A stretch of 64,000 nt of DNA from contig JXCB02000033.1 of the NCBI GenBank assembly GCA_000828075.3, positions 86,320 to 150,319 of the forward strand, written 5' to 3'. Below, piece by piece: positions 26,401 to 34,576 of the stretch (position 1 is the first letter of the stretch; every line of letters starts with the position of its first letter). Below the pieces are notes generated by a model. It did no database searches. It saw only the letters and a program-made list of their open reading frames with translations, and was not told the DNA's origin. The translations under genes and the position numbers were made by a program. The stretch comes from Tolypothrix campylonemoides VB511288 (GTDB lineage: Bacteria > Cyanobacteriota > Cyanobacteriia > Cyanobacteriales > Nostocaceae).

Positions 26401-28161
26401 CGATCGCAAATCCAGCCCTAAATGAGGTTGCAGCAATTGACAGCACAGATCCACTTGCTCCCTAAAGATTGGCTCTGTTTGATAAAGTTCTTTGCCCATG
26501 TCCACATACTGAGCGCCCTGACCGGGGAACATGAAGACGATGGAGCGATAGCTTTGCTGCTGCGCTCCGCGCAGATCGCTACTTTCAACTGAGTGAGTGA
26601 AAACTCTTCGAGGATCTCGTAACTGCAAGGCACTGGTTGCATCCTCGATATCTTGGCACACTAGCACGCGACGATGATTGAACTCAGCACGCCCGACTTG
26701 CAGCGTGTACGCCATATCGGCTAAGTTCAGATCGGGATGTTGCTTGAGGTGTTGAGCCAGGTTTTCCGTTGCAGTTTCCAAAGCCGAGTCAGTTTTGGCA
26801 GAAAGTACCAACAACTGCCAAGGGCGAGAAGGGCTAGAAGGTTCCAACGCTGGTGCTTCTTCTAGAATGACATGAGCATTAGTTCCTCCTATACCCAAAG
26901 AACTGACACCAGCACGACAAGGGGTACTTCCTGCTCTCCATTCTGTCAGCTTTGTATTAACGTAAAAGGGACTATTTGCAAAATCAATCTGAGGATTGGG
27001 TTGCTCAAAATTCAAGCTCGGTGGTATTTGTTTATGTTTAAGAGCTAAAACAGTTTTAATCAGTCCTGCAATACCAGCAGCTGCATCTAAATGACCGATG
27101 TTTGTTTTGACTGAACCGATCGCGCAGAAGCCTTTTTTCTTAGTACTGCTATGAAAGACTTGGGAGAGCGCTGTAATTTCAATTGGATCGCCTAATGCTG
27201 TGCCAGTGCCATGAGCTTCAATATAGTTTATTGTCTCAGGCTCAACTCCCGCAAGCATCATCGCTTCAGCAATTACCTGAGTTTGACCATTCACGCTAGG
27301 CGCGGTGTAGCCAACTTTACCAGAACCATCGTTATTGATAGCTGAGCCTTTAATGACAGCATGGATGTAGTCACCATCAGCTAGCGCATCACTCAATCTC
27401 TTGAGAACGACAATTCCTACACCGTTACCAATAGTTGTGCCCTGCGCTTTGGCATCAAAAGCACGACAGTGACCATCAGGAGAGAGTATTCCTCCTGGTT
27501 CGTGCAAATAACCCGTTTTTTGTGGTACGTGGATAGAAACCCCACCAGCCAAAGCCATATCACATTGATAATTCAACAAGCTTTGGCAAGCAAGTGTTGT
27601 TGCAACTAATGAAGTAGAGCAAGCTGTTTGTACTGTAATACTTGGTCCAGTCAGATTTAATTTATAAGAAACACGAGTTGTGAGGAAATCTTTATCATTA
27701 CCAATTACTGTTTGGTAGCATTGGGCTGAACCTATGCGATCGCGGTTTAAATCCAAAGAATAATAGTTATTTAAGCTAGCACCAGCGTAAACTCCAATTC
27801 GACTTGTACACCTAGTGGAATCATAGCCAGCGTTTTCCAATGCTTCCCAAGCACACTCTAAAAAAAGACGGTGTTGCGGGTCTGTGACTTCTGCTTCTTT
27901 TGGATTAAAACTAAAAAATGAAGCATCAAACAAATCGATATTTTCTAGTATGGCACTGGCTTTTACATAATTGGAATCGCTTAGTATTGCAGGGTCTATT
28001 CCGTCAGATACTATCTCTTCATCTGTGAAGACAGAAATTGACTCCACCCCAGATTGTAAATTCTGCCAAAACTCTTTAATACTTTTGGCACCAGGAAAAC
28101 GCCCTGCCATGCCAATAATGGCAATGCCTTCTAGCGAATCGAAATTTGTAGCGCTATCCAT
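23500..28161 (-). CDS. Type I PKS module KS-AT-KR-ACP
   Basis: 1,553 residues. KS has TACSTSL, EAHGTGT and KTNIGHL. AT has GHSIGEY and SHGFHSAMM, a variant of the malonyl HAFH motif. A structural half and an active ketoreductase follow (GGLGEVG, catalytic Ser in LFSSNTAITG, Tyr in DYCAVNAFLDAF). The carrier domain has LGGHSLIATQL near residue 1490. There is no dehydratase, enoylreductase or methyltransferase, so one beta-hydroxy C2 unit should be added to the fatty acyl-glycyl chain. Its start codon overlaps the end of the FAAL-NRPS gene by 8 bp (ATGGATAG), so the two are translationally coupled. It lies directly before the hydroxymalonyl cassette, which makes its AT a candidate user of that extender. 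Confidence 0.94.
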   Translation of the reverse strand: MDSATNFDSLEGIAIIGMAGRFPGAKSIKEFWQNLQSGVESISVFTDEEIVSDGIDPAILSDSNYVKASAILENIDLFDASFFSFNPKEAEVTDPQHRLFLECAWEALENAGYDSTRCTSRIGVYAGASLNNYYSLDLNRDRIGSAQCYQTVIGNDKDFLTTRVSYKLNLTGPSITVQTACSTSLVATTLACQSLLNYQCDMALAGGVSIHVPQKTGYLHEPGGILSPDGHCRAFDAKAQGTTIGNGVGIVVLKRLSDALADGDYIHAVIKGSAINNDGSGKVGYTAPSVNGQTQVIAEAMMLAGVEPETINYIEAHGTGTALGDPIEITALSQVFHSSTKKKGFCAIGSVKTNIGHLDAAAGIAGLIKTVLALKHKQIPPSLNFEQPNPQIDFANSPFYVNTKLTEWRAGSTPCRAGVSSLGIGGTNAHVILEEAPALEPSSPSRPWQLLVLSAKTDSALETATENLAQHLKQHPDLNLADMAYTLQVGRAEFNHRRVLVCQDIEDATSALQLRDPRRVFTHSVESSDLRGAQQQSYRSIVFMFPGQGAQYVDMGKELYQTEPIFREQVDLCCQLLQPHLGLDLRSLIYPGDLESEAAAEKLQQTDITQPALFVIEYALAKLWMSWGVSPQAMIGHSIGEYIAACLAGVFSLQDALAVVALRGRLMQQLPAGAMLSVSQSEAEIKTLLNENLSLAASNAPSLCVVSGTDEAVDTIYQQLTALGVECRHLHTSHGFHSAMMEPIIEPFIKEVKKVKLNPPQIPFISNVTGTWITAEQVTDPNYWASHLRQTVQFAAGISALQQEPNRILLEVGPGRSLCTFVKSHSHQATGQVVLPSLRHPKEQNSDVAFLLNILGRLWLAGAQIDWSGFYAHERRHRIPLPTYPFERKRYWIEPQEQASHAHTNQALSEEKLDVTNWFNIPSWKRSAPLVCIAQEKLIEPNHCWLVFIDSCGVGSQIVEQLKGKHQNVITIKIGEQFCQIGDWEYTINPQSRDDYDALLKTIRNLGKIPNKITHLWNITPYNDVTSPIEYFEAAQDISFWSLLFLTQALGEQNITNSLQISVVSNNMQQLLDEDYLCPEKATILGACKVIPQEYSHISCRSIDITLPQTGTKQWQQVIDNLLVEITTTISEQVIAYRGNQRWVQYFEPLPIENQTVSNTKLRKGGVYLITGGLGEVGLVIAEHLAKTVQAKLVLIGRSGLPPKAEWEQLLSSHDEEDLQSKKIKKVKLLEELGAEVLVLTADVANLEQMQSVIDRVGDRFGEIHGVIHAAGTPGAGIIQLKTTELAAKVFQPKLKGTLVLNAVLQDLNLDFFVLFSSNTAITGGIGQVDYCAVNAFLDAFAHYNFYQQKIPTVSINWDWWQGNNWADSLMSAIPGLQTKFKKMREKYGITFTEGVDAFNRILSIKLPQVVVSTQSLQTIIERVNSFATFISHKESSKSNLSTDKHPRPILETVYVEASNAVERKIADIWQELLGIEKVGIDDNFFDLGGHSLIATQLVSQLRQDFQVELSPRHIFEAPTVAELALVIEDMLIGELEELTENEAENLVSSFKD

Positions 28162-31100
28162 GAAATTTTTTACCTTGCTTGCTCAGTAGTTGTTTTTGCC
28201 GGTTGATAGCCTCAATTTGCTTTTGAGTGCGATCGCGTGTTCCTCTAAAAGAAAGCTGTTGCTGTTGATGTAAATACTGCGCGAATGAGTAAATAGTGGG
28301 ATTTTGAAACATGGTCACTACTGATATATCTCGCTGCAAAATTGCACGCAGTTTATTATTTACCTGAAGCATCAGTAGCGAATGACCGCCTAAATCAAAA
28401 AAATTATCATGAATACCTAGTTTATCTAAATGCAACACCTCTTGCCAAATCTGAGCAATTGTTTTTTCTATTTCAGATTGAGGTGGCTGATAGGCTGCTG
28501 TTAACTCTGGACGCAGATTTTCAGGTGCAGGTAAACTACGACGATCTACTTTGCCATTAGGAGTTAAAGGTAAAGCATCTAACACCACAAAGGCAGAAGG
28601 AAGCATATATTCAGGCAGTTTTTCCTTGAGAAAATTCCGTAATTCATTAACAGAAAGCGTAGTTTCATGAGTAACTAGATATGCAACTAGACGACAGTCA
28701 TTTGGTATATCTTCTCTAGCTACTACTACCGTTTCTCGTATCTGTGGATGTTGGTCTAATAAAGCTTCAATTTCTCCTAGTTCAATACGGAAACCGCGAA
28801 TTTTTACTTGATGGTCAATTCTGCCCAAAAATTCAATATTGCCATCTGTTAGGTAACGCGCTAAATCTCCAGTTTTATAAAGGCGTTTTCCTGATTCAAA
28901 AGGACTAGGAATAAACTTTTCTTTAGTTAACTCAGGTCTATTCCAATAACCTCGCGCCAGCCCAACACCGCCAATATGCAATTCACCTGGAACTCCTATA
29001 GGAACTAATTTCTGATGTGGATCTAAGATATAGAATTGGGTGTTGGCGATGGGACGACCAATAAAGCTAACACCCTGCTGTTGCTCTTGATAGTTTACCT
29101 TTTGTACTGCTGACCAAATAGTGGTTTCTGTGGGACCATATAAGTTCCACACTTCTTGACCTCGTTCTAGCAACTGATAGGCAAGTGAAGAGTCGAGGGC
29201 TTCACCACCACAAAGAATTTTCATGGTATTCTTGCTCTGCCACCCAGCAGCTACCAGCATTCTCCAAGTAGCAGGGGTGGCTTGCATAACTGTTACGTCA
29301 TTGGAGGCTAACTGTTTTAGCAACTGGTTGCTATCGGTGGTAACCTCTCGATTGACTAATACTAAACGAGCGCCAACAATCAGTGGGAGATACAATTCTA
29401 GTGCTGCAATGTCAAAAGATAAGGTGGTGACAGATAGGAGAATATCTTCCTTCGCTAGTCCTGGAATTTGACGCATGGTACTTAAAAAGTTAACCACAGC
29501 GCTGTGGGGAATTTGTACTCCTTTGGGTTTTCCTGTAGAACCAGATGTATAAATTACATAGGCTAAATTTTCTGGCATCGCATTACTGACTACATTTTCT
29601 GAGCTGTAATCAGCAAACGCTGTACTGTCGGTGTCAATGCATACTAGTTGTGCCGAATGTGGTGGCAAGTCATTAACTAAATGAGCATGTGCTAACAATA
29701 CTGACACCTGAGAATCTGACAAAGTAAAAGCCAAGCGTTCTTTAGGATAGGCTGGATCTAGGGGCATATAAGCGCCCCCTGCCTTCATAATGGCTAGCAA
29801 TCCTACTACCATTTCAATAGAACGTTCCACACAGATACCAACAATAACATCTGGCTCCACGCCTAGCTGCTGCAAGTAATGTGCCAGCTGATTTGCCCGG
29901 TTGTTTAACTCCCGATAGCTTAATTGCTGATCTTCAAAGATCACAGCAATGTCAGATGGTGTTTTCTCTACCTGTTCCTCAAACAATTGATGAATGCATT
30001 TATCTTGCGGATAGTTTGTCTTGGTATCATTCCACTCAACTAATAACTGTTGGACTTCAGATGGCGTTAATAATTGCAAGTCCCAAATGCGTTGTTCGGG
30101 ATTGCTAACTATGCTTTCGAGTAAAGTCTGGAAGTGTCCAAGCATCCGGGTAACGGTATCTGCATTAAATAAATCCGTGTTGTACTCGCATGTTGCAACC
30201 AACTCTTGCTCAGAATCCTCTATAAACAATGTCAAATCAAACTTTGATGTCCCGTTGTAACCTTCTTCATAAGTAACTGATACATCTGACAGACTTGGAT
30301 TTGATATTGGAACATTCTGGAGAACGAACATCACCTGAAATAGTGGATTGTAACTCAGGTCTCTTTGTGGTTGTATTTCCTCTACTAACTTTTCAAAAGG
30401 TAAATCTTGGTGAACATAAGCTTCTAAAGCTGTTGACTTTACCCGCGCCAATAACTGCTGAAAACTTAGTTCGCCAGAAAGGTCTGTACGCAGTACTAAA
30501 ACATTGACAAAAAATCCTATTAATGACTCAATTTCTGCTCTGTTACGACTGGCAATTGGCGAACCGACTAAAATATCAGTCTGACCTGTGTAGCGATACA
30601 GCAAGGTTTTGAAGGCTGCAAGCAAGGTCATAAACAGAGTTACTCCCTGCTGACGGCTCAAATTCTTCAGTTCTTTTCTCAGAGTTTGGGAAAGAGTTAA
30701 TTTTGCTTGAGCGCCTTTGAAGGTTTGAACTGGCGATCGCGCCCGGTCAGTTGGTAAATTCAATACAGGAAGCTCACCCTTTAACTTTTGTTTCCAATAA
30801 GTCAGTAAAGGCTGAATGCGATCGGAATCAAGCCATTGTCGTTGCCAATTGACAAAATCTTTATACTGAATCGGTAATTCAGGAAGCAGTAAGGTTTTGC
30901 CAGTAGAAAATGCTTCGTATAGTGCAGCTATTTCTTTGATCAGAATACCAATAGACCAACCATCTGCAATTATATGATGCAGAGTCACAAGTAGTTGATA
31001 ATTTTGTTCATTTAAGTGCAAAACTTTTGCACGTAAAAGCGATTGAGAAGACAAGTCAAATGGCTGCTGCGCGAATTCTGTAGCCAGATGTTGCGCTTCT

Positions 31101-33481
31101 TGAATACGTTCATTTTCTGACAATGAGCATAAATCTTCAACCTCTAAGGTTAAAGGTGTTACTGGATTTATAATCTGGACAGGCTGTCCATCTACCACTG
31201 CAAAGCTTGTTCGCAATACTTCGTGTCGTCTAATAATTTCGTTAAGACTATCTTGTAAGACTGTGAAGTTAATGCAACCTTTTAAGCTAATAACTATAGG
31301 AATGTTATATGTAGGGGTATTGGGAGTTAGCTGATGAATAAACCACAATCCCCGCTGGGAAGAAGACAGAGGATGAATGGATGTATTTTTGTCTTGTTGG
31401 GTAAGGGATAACGACGGTATTGCAGCTATTGTCAGTTCAGCTAGTATCTTTGTCGCTAAAGCTCGCGCACTCATCCCTTCAAAGAAATCTGCTACAGATA
31501 CTTCTACTTCTAAATCAGCTTCAATCCGGTTTTTTAATTCAAAGACTTTTAAAGAATCAAGCCCTAAAGTGGTTAATGATTGTTGAGGCTTAACTTCATC
31601 CGGTGCTATTGAAAGCACCTGCGCCAAGAGTTCAACGAGATATGATTCTAAAAGTGGCTGACACTCTCGTGGGGAAAGCGCCAAAAGAGTAAAGCGCTGT
31701 AATCGATTTTCGCTTAAATCAATATCAGTTCTTTTTAAGATATTGCTTCCTACTACGTCTAAGTTACCAGCAAGAAATTCTGCACGAGTAGCACGGCGCT
31801 GAATTTTCCCGCTAGAAGTTTTTGGAATACTACCACCTTTGATGAGAACCACTGCATAAACTTGCACTTCATGTTCTTCTGCAACCGCCTGACGAATTGC
31901 TGCTATGACTTCCTCAATATTTGGTTTGGCGCGGAACTCCAACTCTTGCACAACAACCAGCTTTTCTTCATTATCTAGTTCTACTGTGAAAGCTGCGCCA
32001 CTTCCTGAACGCAAGGATGGATAACTGCGTTCTACTGTCAGTTCTATATCTTGCGGGTAGAGATTGCGACCTCTAATGATAATTAAATCCTTAGCTCGAC
32101 CAGTAATGAAGAGTTCTCCATTATCCAAAAAGCCTAAATCTCCAGTCCGCAAGAATTTTTCAGAACCCCCGTCTCTGACACAAGCATGAAAGGTTTGTTG
32201 TGTTTCTTCCAGACGATTCCAATATCCTTGACCAACACTAGGACCAGATACCCAAATTTCACCGACTTCATCTGGCGAACAAGCAGTTAACGTTTCAGGA
32301 TTAACAATAATAATTTGCTGGTCTAGCAGAGTTCGACCGCAACTCACAAGAGATTGGCAATCGGAGTCATCAGGCTGAATATCGATGACCCGATTTTGCT
32401 CTAAAGCAGTTTTTTGAACAGTTTTCGTGATTGGAACAGATGCTTTCACACTACCAGAAACCATAAGAGTAGCCTCTGCCATACCGTAGCAGGGGTAAAA
32501 AGCTTCTGGACGAAAGCCGCATTCTGCAAAAGATAAAGCAAAACGCTCTAAAGTCTCATGTCGAATTGGTTCAGCACCATTAAAAGCCACGCTCCAACTA
32601 CTTAAGTTTAGAGTGGAACGTTGTTCGGGAGTAATCTTTTGAACGCATAATTCGTAGGCAAAGTTAGGACCACCACTTGTAGTTCCTTTATAGTCTGAAA
32701 TAGCCTTCAACCAACGGTATGGACTCTGTAAAAAAGATGCTGGAGGCATTAAGATGCAAGGAAAGCCACCATATAGGGGTTGCAAAATACCACCAATAAG
32801 TCCCATATCATGGTATGCCGGCAGCCAAGAAACAAATTGGCTGCTGGATGAATGTCCCATATATTGGTAAGTCATGGCTGCATTGTGCAACAAATTGCCA
32901 TGACTGAGCATAACCCCTTTAGGTGTCCCTGTTGAACCGGAGGTGTATTGTAGAAAAGCTAAAGTATCTTTATCAATACAAGGTTGTTGCCAAATATCTT
33001 CTGTCCCCTCTGCAAGGTTATCAGTCGTCAACCATTGCAAAGATGTGAGGTCAGTTTTTTGTGTGAGTAAAGACTGTACTGTAGACAGAATCGCTGTTGT
33101 AGTGAGAGCGATCGCAGCTTGTGCATCTTTTTCAATAGCTTGTATTCTCGGTGTGTTGCGCTGATTACGCGGCGGATAAGCAGGAACAGCAATCACTCCC
33201 GCATACAAGCAACCGAAAAAAGCAGCCAAGTAATCCAGTCCTGGTGGATAAAGTAGTAAAGCTCGTTCCCCTGTTAAACCTCGTGCTTGTAATTGAACTG
33301 CTATCCTACGGGAAAGTTGATCTAATTGTTGATAAGTGAGCCTCGCTTGTTTTGTTTCACCATCAAGCAAGAAGGTAAAAGCATCTCGATTAGGCTGTGT
33401 AAAGCTTCTTAAACGCAAGAGTTCAACAACTGTAGAACACTCACAAGAAGCTCCAAGGAGGTTATTAGAGAATTGATTCAT
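28154..33481 (-). CDS. FAAL-ACP-C-A-T loading and first NRPS module (Gly-like code)
   Basis: First gene of the cluster. The fatty acyl-AMP ligase (about 15-590) has QYTSGSTGTPKGVMLSH, LPAYHDMGLIGG and YGMAEATLMVSG. The ACP has LGLDSLK (about 660). The condensation domain with HHIIADGWS would acylate the amino acid with the fatty acid. The A domain has specificity positions D-I-L-Q-L-G-L-I-W(-K), a glycine code. The carrier has LGGHSLLMLQV. The ATG at 33481 is chosen over a TTG at 33502 because an AAGG ribosome site precedes it at proper distance. The protein would activate a free fatty acid, load it on the ACP and make N-acyl-glycine. Confidence 0.95.
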   Translation of the reverse strand: MNQFSNNLLGASCECSTVVELLRLRSFTQPNRDAFTFLLDGETKQARLTYQQLDQLSRRIAVQLQARGLTGERALLLYPPGLDYLAAFFGCLYAGVIAVPAYPPRNQRNTPRIQAIEKDAQAAIALTTTAILSTVQSLLTQKTDLTSLQWLTTDNLAEGTEDIWQQPCIDKDTLAFLQYTSGSTGTPKGVMLSHGNLLHNAAMTYQYMGHSSSSQFVSWLPAYHDMGLIGGILQPLYGGFPCILMPPASFLQSPYRWLKAISDYKGTTSGGPNFAYELCVQKITPEQRSTLNLSSWSVAFNGAEPIRHETLERFALSFAECGFRPEAFYPCYGMAEATLMVSGSVKASVPITKTVQKTALEQNRVIDIQPDDSDCQSLVSCGRTLLDQQIIIVNPETLTACSPDEVGEIWVSGPSVGQGYWNRLEETQQTFHACVRDGGSEKFLRTGDLGFLDNGELFITGRAKDLIIIRGRNLYPQDIELTVERSYPSLRSGSGAAFTVELDNEEKLVVVQELEFRAKPNIEEVIAAIRQAVAEEHEVQVYAVVLIKGGSIPKTSSGKIQRRATRAEFLAGNLDVVGSNILKRTDIDLSENRLQRFTLLALSPRECQPLLESYLVELLAQVLSIAPDEVKPQQSLTTLGLDSLKVFELKNRIEADLEVEVSVADFFEGMSARALATKILAELTIAAIPSLSLTQQDKNTSIHPLSSSQRGLWFIHQLTPNTPTYNIPIVISLKGCINFTVLQDSLNEIIRRHEVLRTSFAVVDGQPVQIINPVTPLTLEVEDLCSLSENERIQEAQHLATEFAQQPFDLSSQSLLRAKVLHLNEQNYQLLVTLHHIIADGWSIGILIKEIAALYEAFSTGKTLLLPELPIQYKDFVNWQRQWLDSDRIQPLLTYWKQKLKGELPVLNLPTDRARSPVQTFKGAQAKLTLSQTLRKELKNLSRQQGVTLFMTLLAAFKTLLYRYTGQTDILVGSPIASRNRAEIESLIGFFVNVLVLRTDLSGELSFQQLLARVKSTALEAYVHQDLPFEKLVEEIQPQRDLSYNPLFQVMFVLQNVPISNPSLSDVSVTYEEGYNGTSKFDLTLFIEDSEQELVATCEYNTDLFNADTVTRMLGHFQTLLESIVSNPEQRIWDLQLLTPSEVQQLLVEWNDTKTNYPQDKCIHQLFEEQVEKTPSDIAVIFEDQQLSYRELNNRANQLAHYLQQLGVEPDVIVGICVERSIEMVVGLLAIMKAGGAYMPLDPAYPKERLAFTLSDSQVSVLLAHAHLVNDLPPHSAQLVCIDTDSTAFADYSSENVVSNAMPENLAYVIYTSGSTGKPKGVQIPHSAVVNFLSTMRQIPGLAKEDILLSVTTLSFDIAALELYLPLIVGARLVLVNREVTTDSNQLLKQLASNDVTVMQATPATWRMLVAAGWQSKNTMKILCGGEALDSSLAYQLLERGQEVWNLYGPTETTIWSAVQKVNYQEQQQGVSFIGRPIANTQFYILDPHQKLVPIGVPGELHIGGVGLARGYWNRPELTKEKFIPSPFESGKRLYKTGDLARYLTDGNIEFLGRIDHQVKIRGFRIELGEIEALLDQHPQIRETVVVAREDIPNDCRLVAYLVTHETTLSVNELRNFLKEKLPEYMLPSAFVVLDALPLTPNGKVDRRSLPAPENLRPELTAAYQPPQSEIEKTIAQIWQEVLHLDKLGIHDNFFDLGGHSLLMLQVNNKLRAILQRDISVVTMFQNPTIYSFAQYLHQQQQLSFRGTRDRTQKQIEAINRQKQLLSKQGKKFHG

Positions 33482-33811
33482 TTTTACCTTGATTAGATGC
33501 AACCGTGGTACACCTACCGCCCCTCAAGCTTTAAATATGGCAGTAGAAAAATAGACAGACAAACTTAGACGTTAGAGCAAAACCTTTATTCAAGTGCTCG
33601 CGTATTGACCTTAGTTCTTCGGTTCCTCATTTTTGGTAAACGCAAAATCTTGCACTCCATACCTCTTATGCCCACTACTACATTCTTACTGACGAGATTT
33701 TTTATTAATCTAGTAGTCAACCAAACCAAAGCTTATGAGTTGAGGCTAGGGAGTGTAGGAGATTGTTTAACTTTGGTCTCAACCTTCGATAGTCAGTTTA
33801 GCTAACCACTG

Positions 33812-33906
33812 CTAGTACTTGAACGCTACTGATGAGTGATACATCTAGCGCAACTCTTTTTCAAAATTGTTGAAAGTTATTTTCGATTACTCTTCAGTAC
33901 TTTATC
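33812..33906. repeat. Repeat A, copy 1
   Basis: Begins CTAGTACTTGAACGCTACTG and includes TCTAGCGCAACT and TTATT..ATTACTCTTCA. A diverged direct copy, roughly three quarters identical by eye, is at 38524-38610, after the binding-protein gene. Confidence 0.7.
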
Positions 33907-34460
33907 GAGAATAATAGCTTTAAGCAAGAGGATACATATTAGTAAATTTTATTAAAAGTATTCATATATCAATTAAATCTAATATATAAACAATATCTGT
34001 AATTAGCTAGATAACGAATATTGCTCATTTACAGCTATTTTCAGCTAATTGAACCACAGATTTTTGTAGGGGCGCGGCATTGCCCTGCCCCTACCCCGTG
34101 GTTTATTGACTTCAAAAACGCTGTATATAAAGATGCGAGCCTTGCACCAACTCAAATTGGTTCAGTTGTACATGAGACTAGTAGTCCACCACATCCCACA
34201 ATACCAGCCACCTACAGAGGGAAAACGCCACTTGCACTCAACTAGGGAACCTCTAAGGGCGCAGTGGCTCTGCTACACCTAGCCCTGATACCAAATCCGT
34301 TTAACTGAGTTTTCACATCATCTGGAAAAACCAACGCGAAACCTAACCCTCAAGCCGCTTAGGGCTGATGTTTCCAATCGATATCCAGCCTGGGAAGGAT
34401 TGCTGCTTGTCACCAATTATTGAAAAAACTTGTTAATTATCTTGTGTCTTGTATGAGTTC

Positions 34461-34559
34461 ATTATATTATCTAAGCTAATTTCCACTGAAATGAGAATAA
34501 ATGCTATTAATTCTCCTGTGTCCTCGAGAATATCTTTGAGTGTGACTAAGTGGTGTGAT
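34461..34559. repeat. Repeat B, copy 1 (upstream of TonB receptor)
   Basis: About 100 bp ending just before the receptor start. It is nearly identical to 38742-38840 and contains the inverted repeat GAGAAT-N11-ATTCTC. Its place directly upstream of the receptor suggests a promoter region; the second copy is not followed by a receptor. Confidence 0.8.
34493..34518 (+). promoter_or_regulatory. Fur-box-like inverted repeat upstream of TonB receptor
   Basis: An AT-rich segment containing GAGAAT, 11 bases and ATTCTC forms an inverted repeat about 60 bp before the receptor start. AT-rich inverted repeats of this kind are bound by Fur in cyanobacteria, and iron uptake genes are usual targets. The assignment rests on position and symmetry only. 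The same element is kept in repeat B copy 2. Confidence 0.4.
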
Positions 34560-34576
34560 CGGTTGTGGGGAAAATC

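Larger units (their letters stand above)
33503..34563. promoter_or_regulatory. Divergent intergenic region between lipopeptide cluster and TonB gene
   Basis: About 1.06 kb with no convincing gene. It must hold the promoter for the 33-kb minus-strand cluster and that for the receptor. It contains the first copy of repeat A (33812-33906), a GTAGGGGC/GCCCCTAC dispersed hairpin (34066-34094), a degraded AAACCTAACCC repeat near 34350 and the first copy of repeat B (34461-34559). The 33900-34010 stretch is very AT-rich. No regulator gene lies here. Confidence 0.6.

Noticed and set aside
26555-26600. Further in-frame repeat insertion in the first PKS gene (residues SSDLRGAQQQ)
   Set aside because: A short GCGCTCCGCGC palindrome is present, but the segment is too small and the linker too variable to be sure.
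33605-34245. Small genes of 66-74 codons in the cluster/receptor gap
   Set aside because: They cover dispersed repeats and AT-rich promoter DNA, and their residues show no protein-like pattern.
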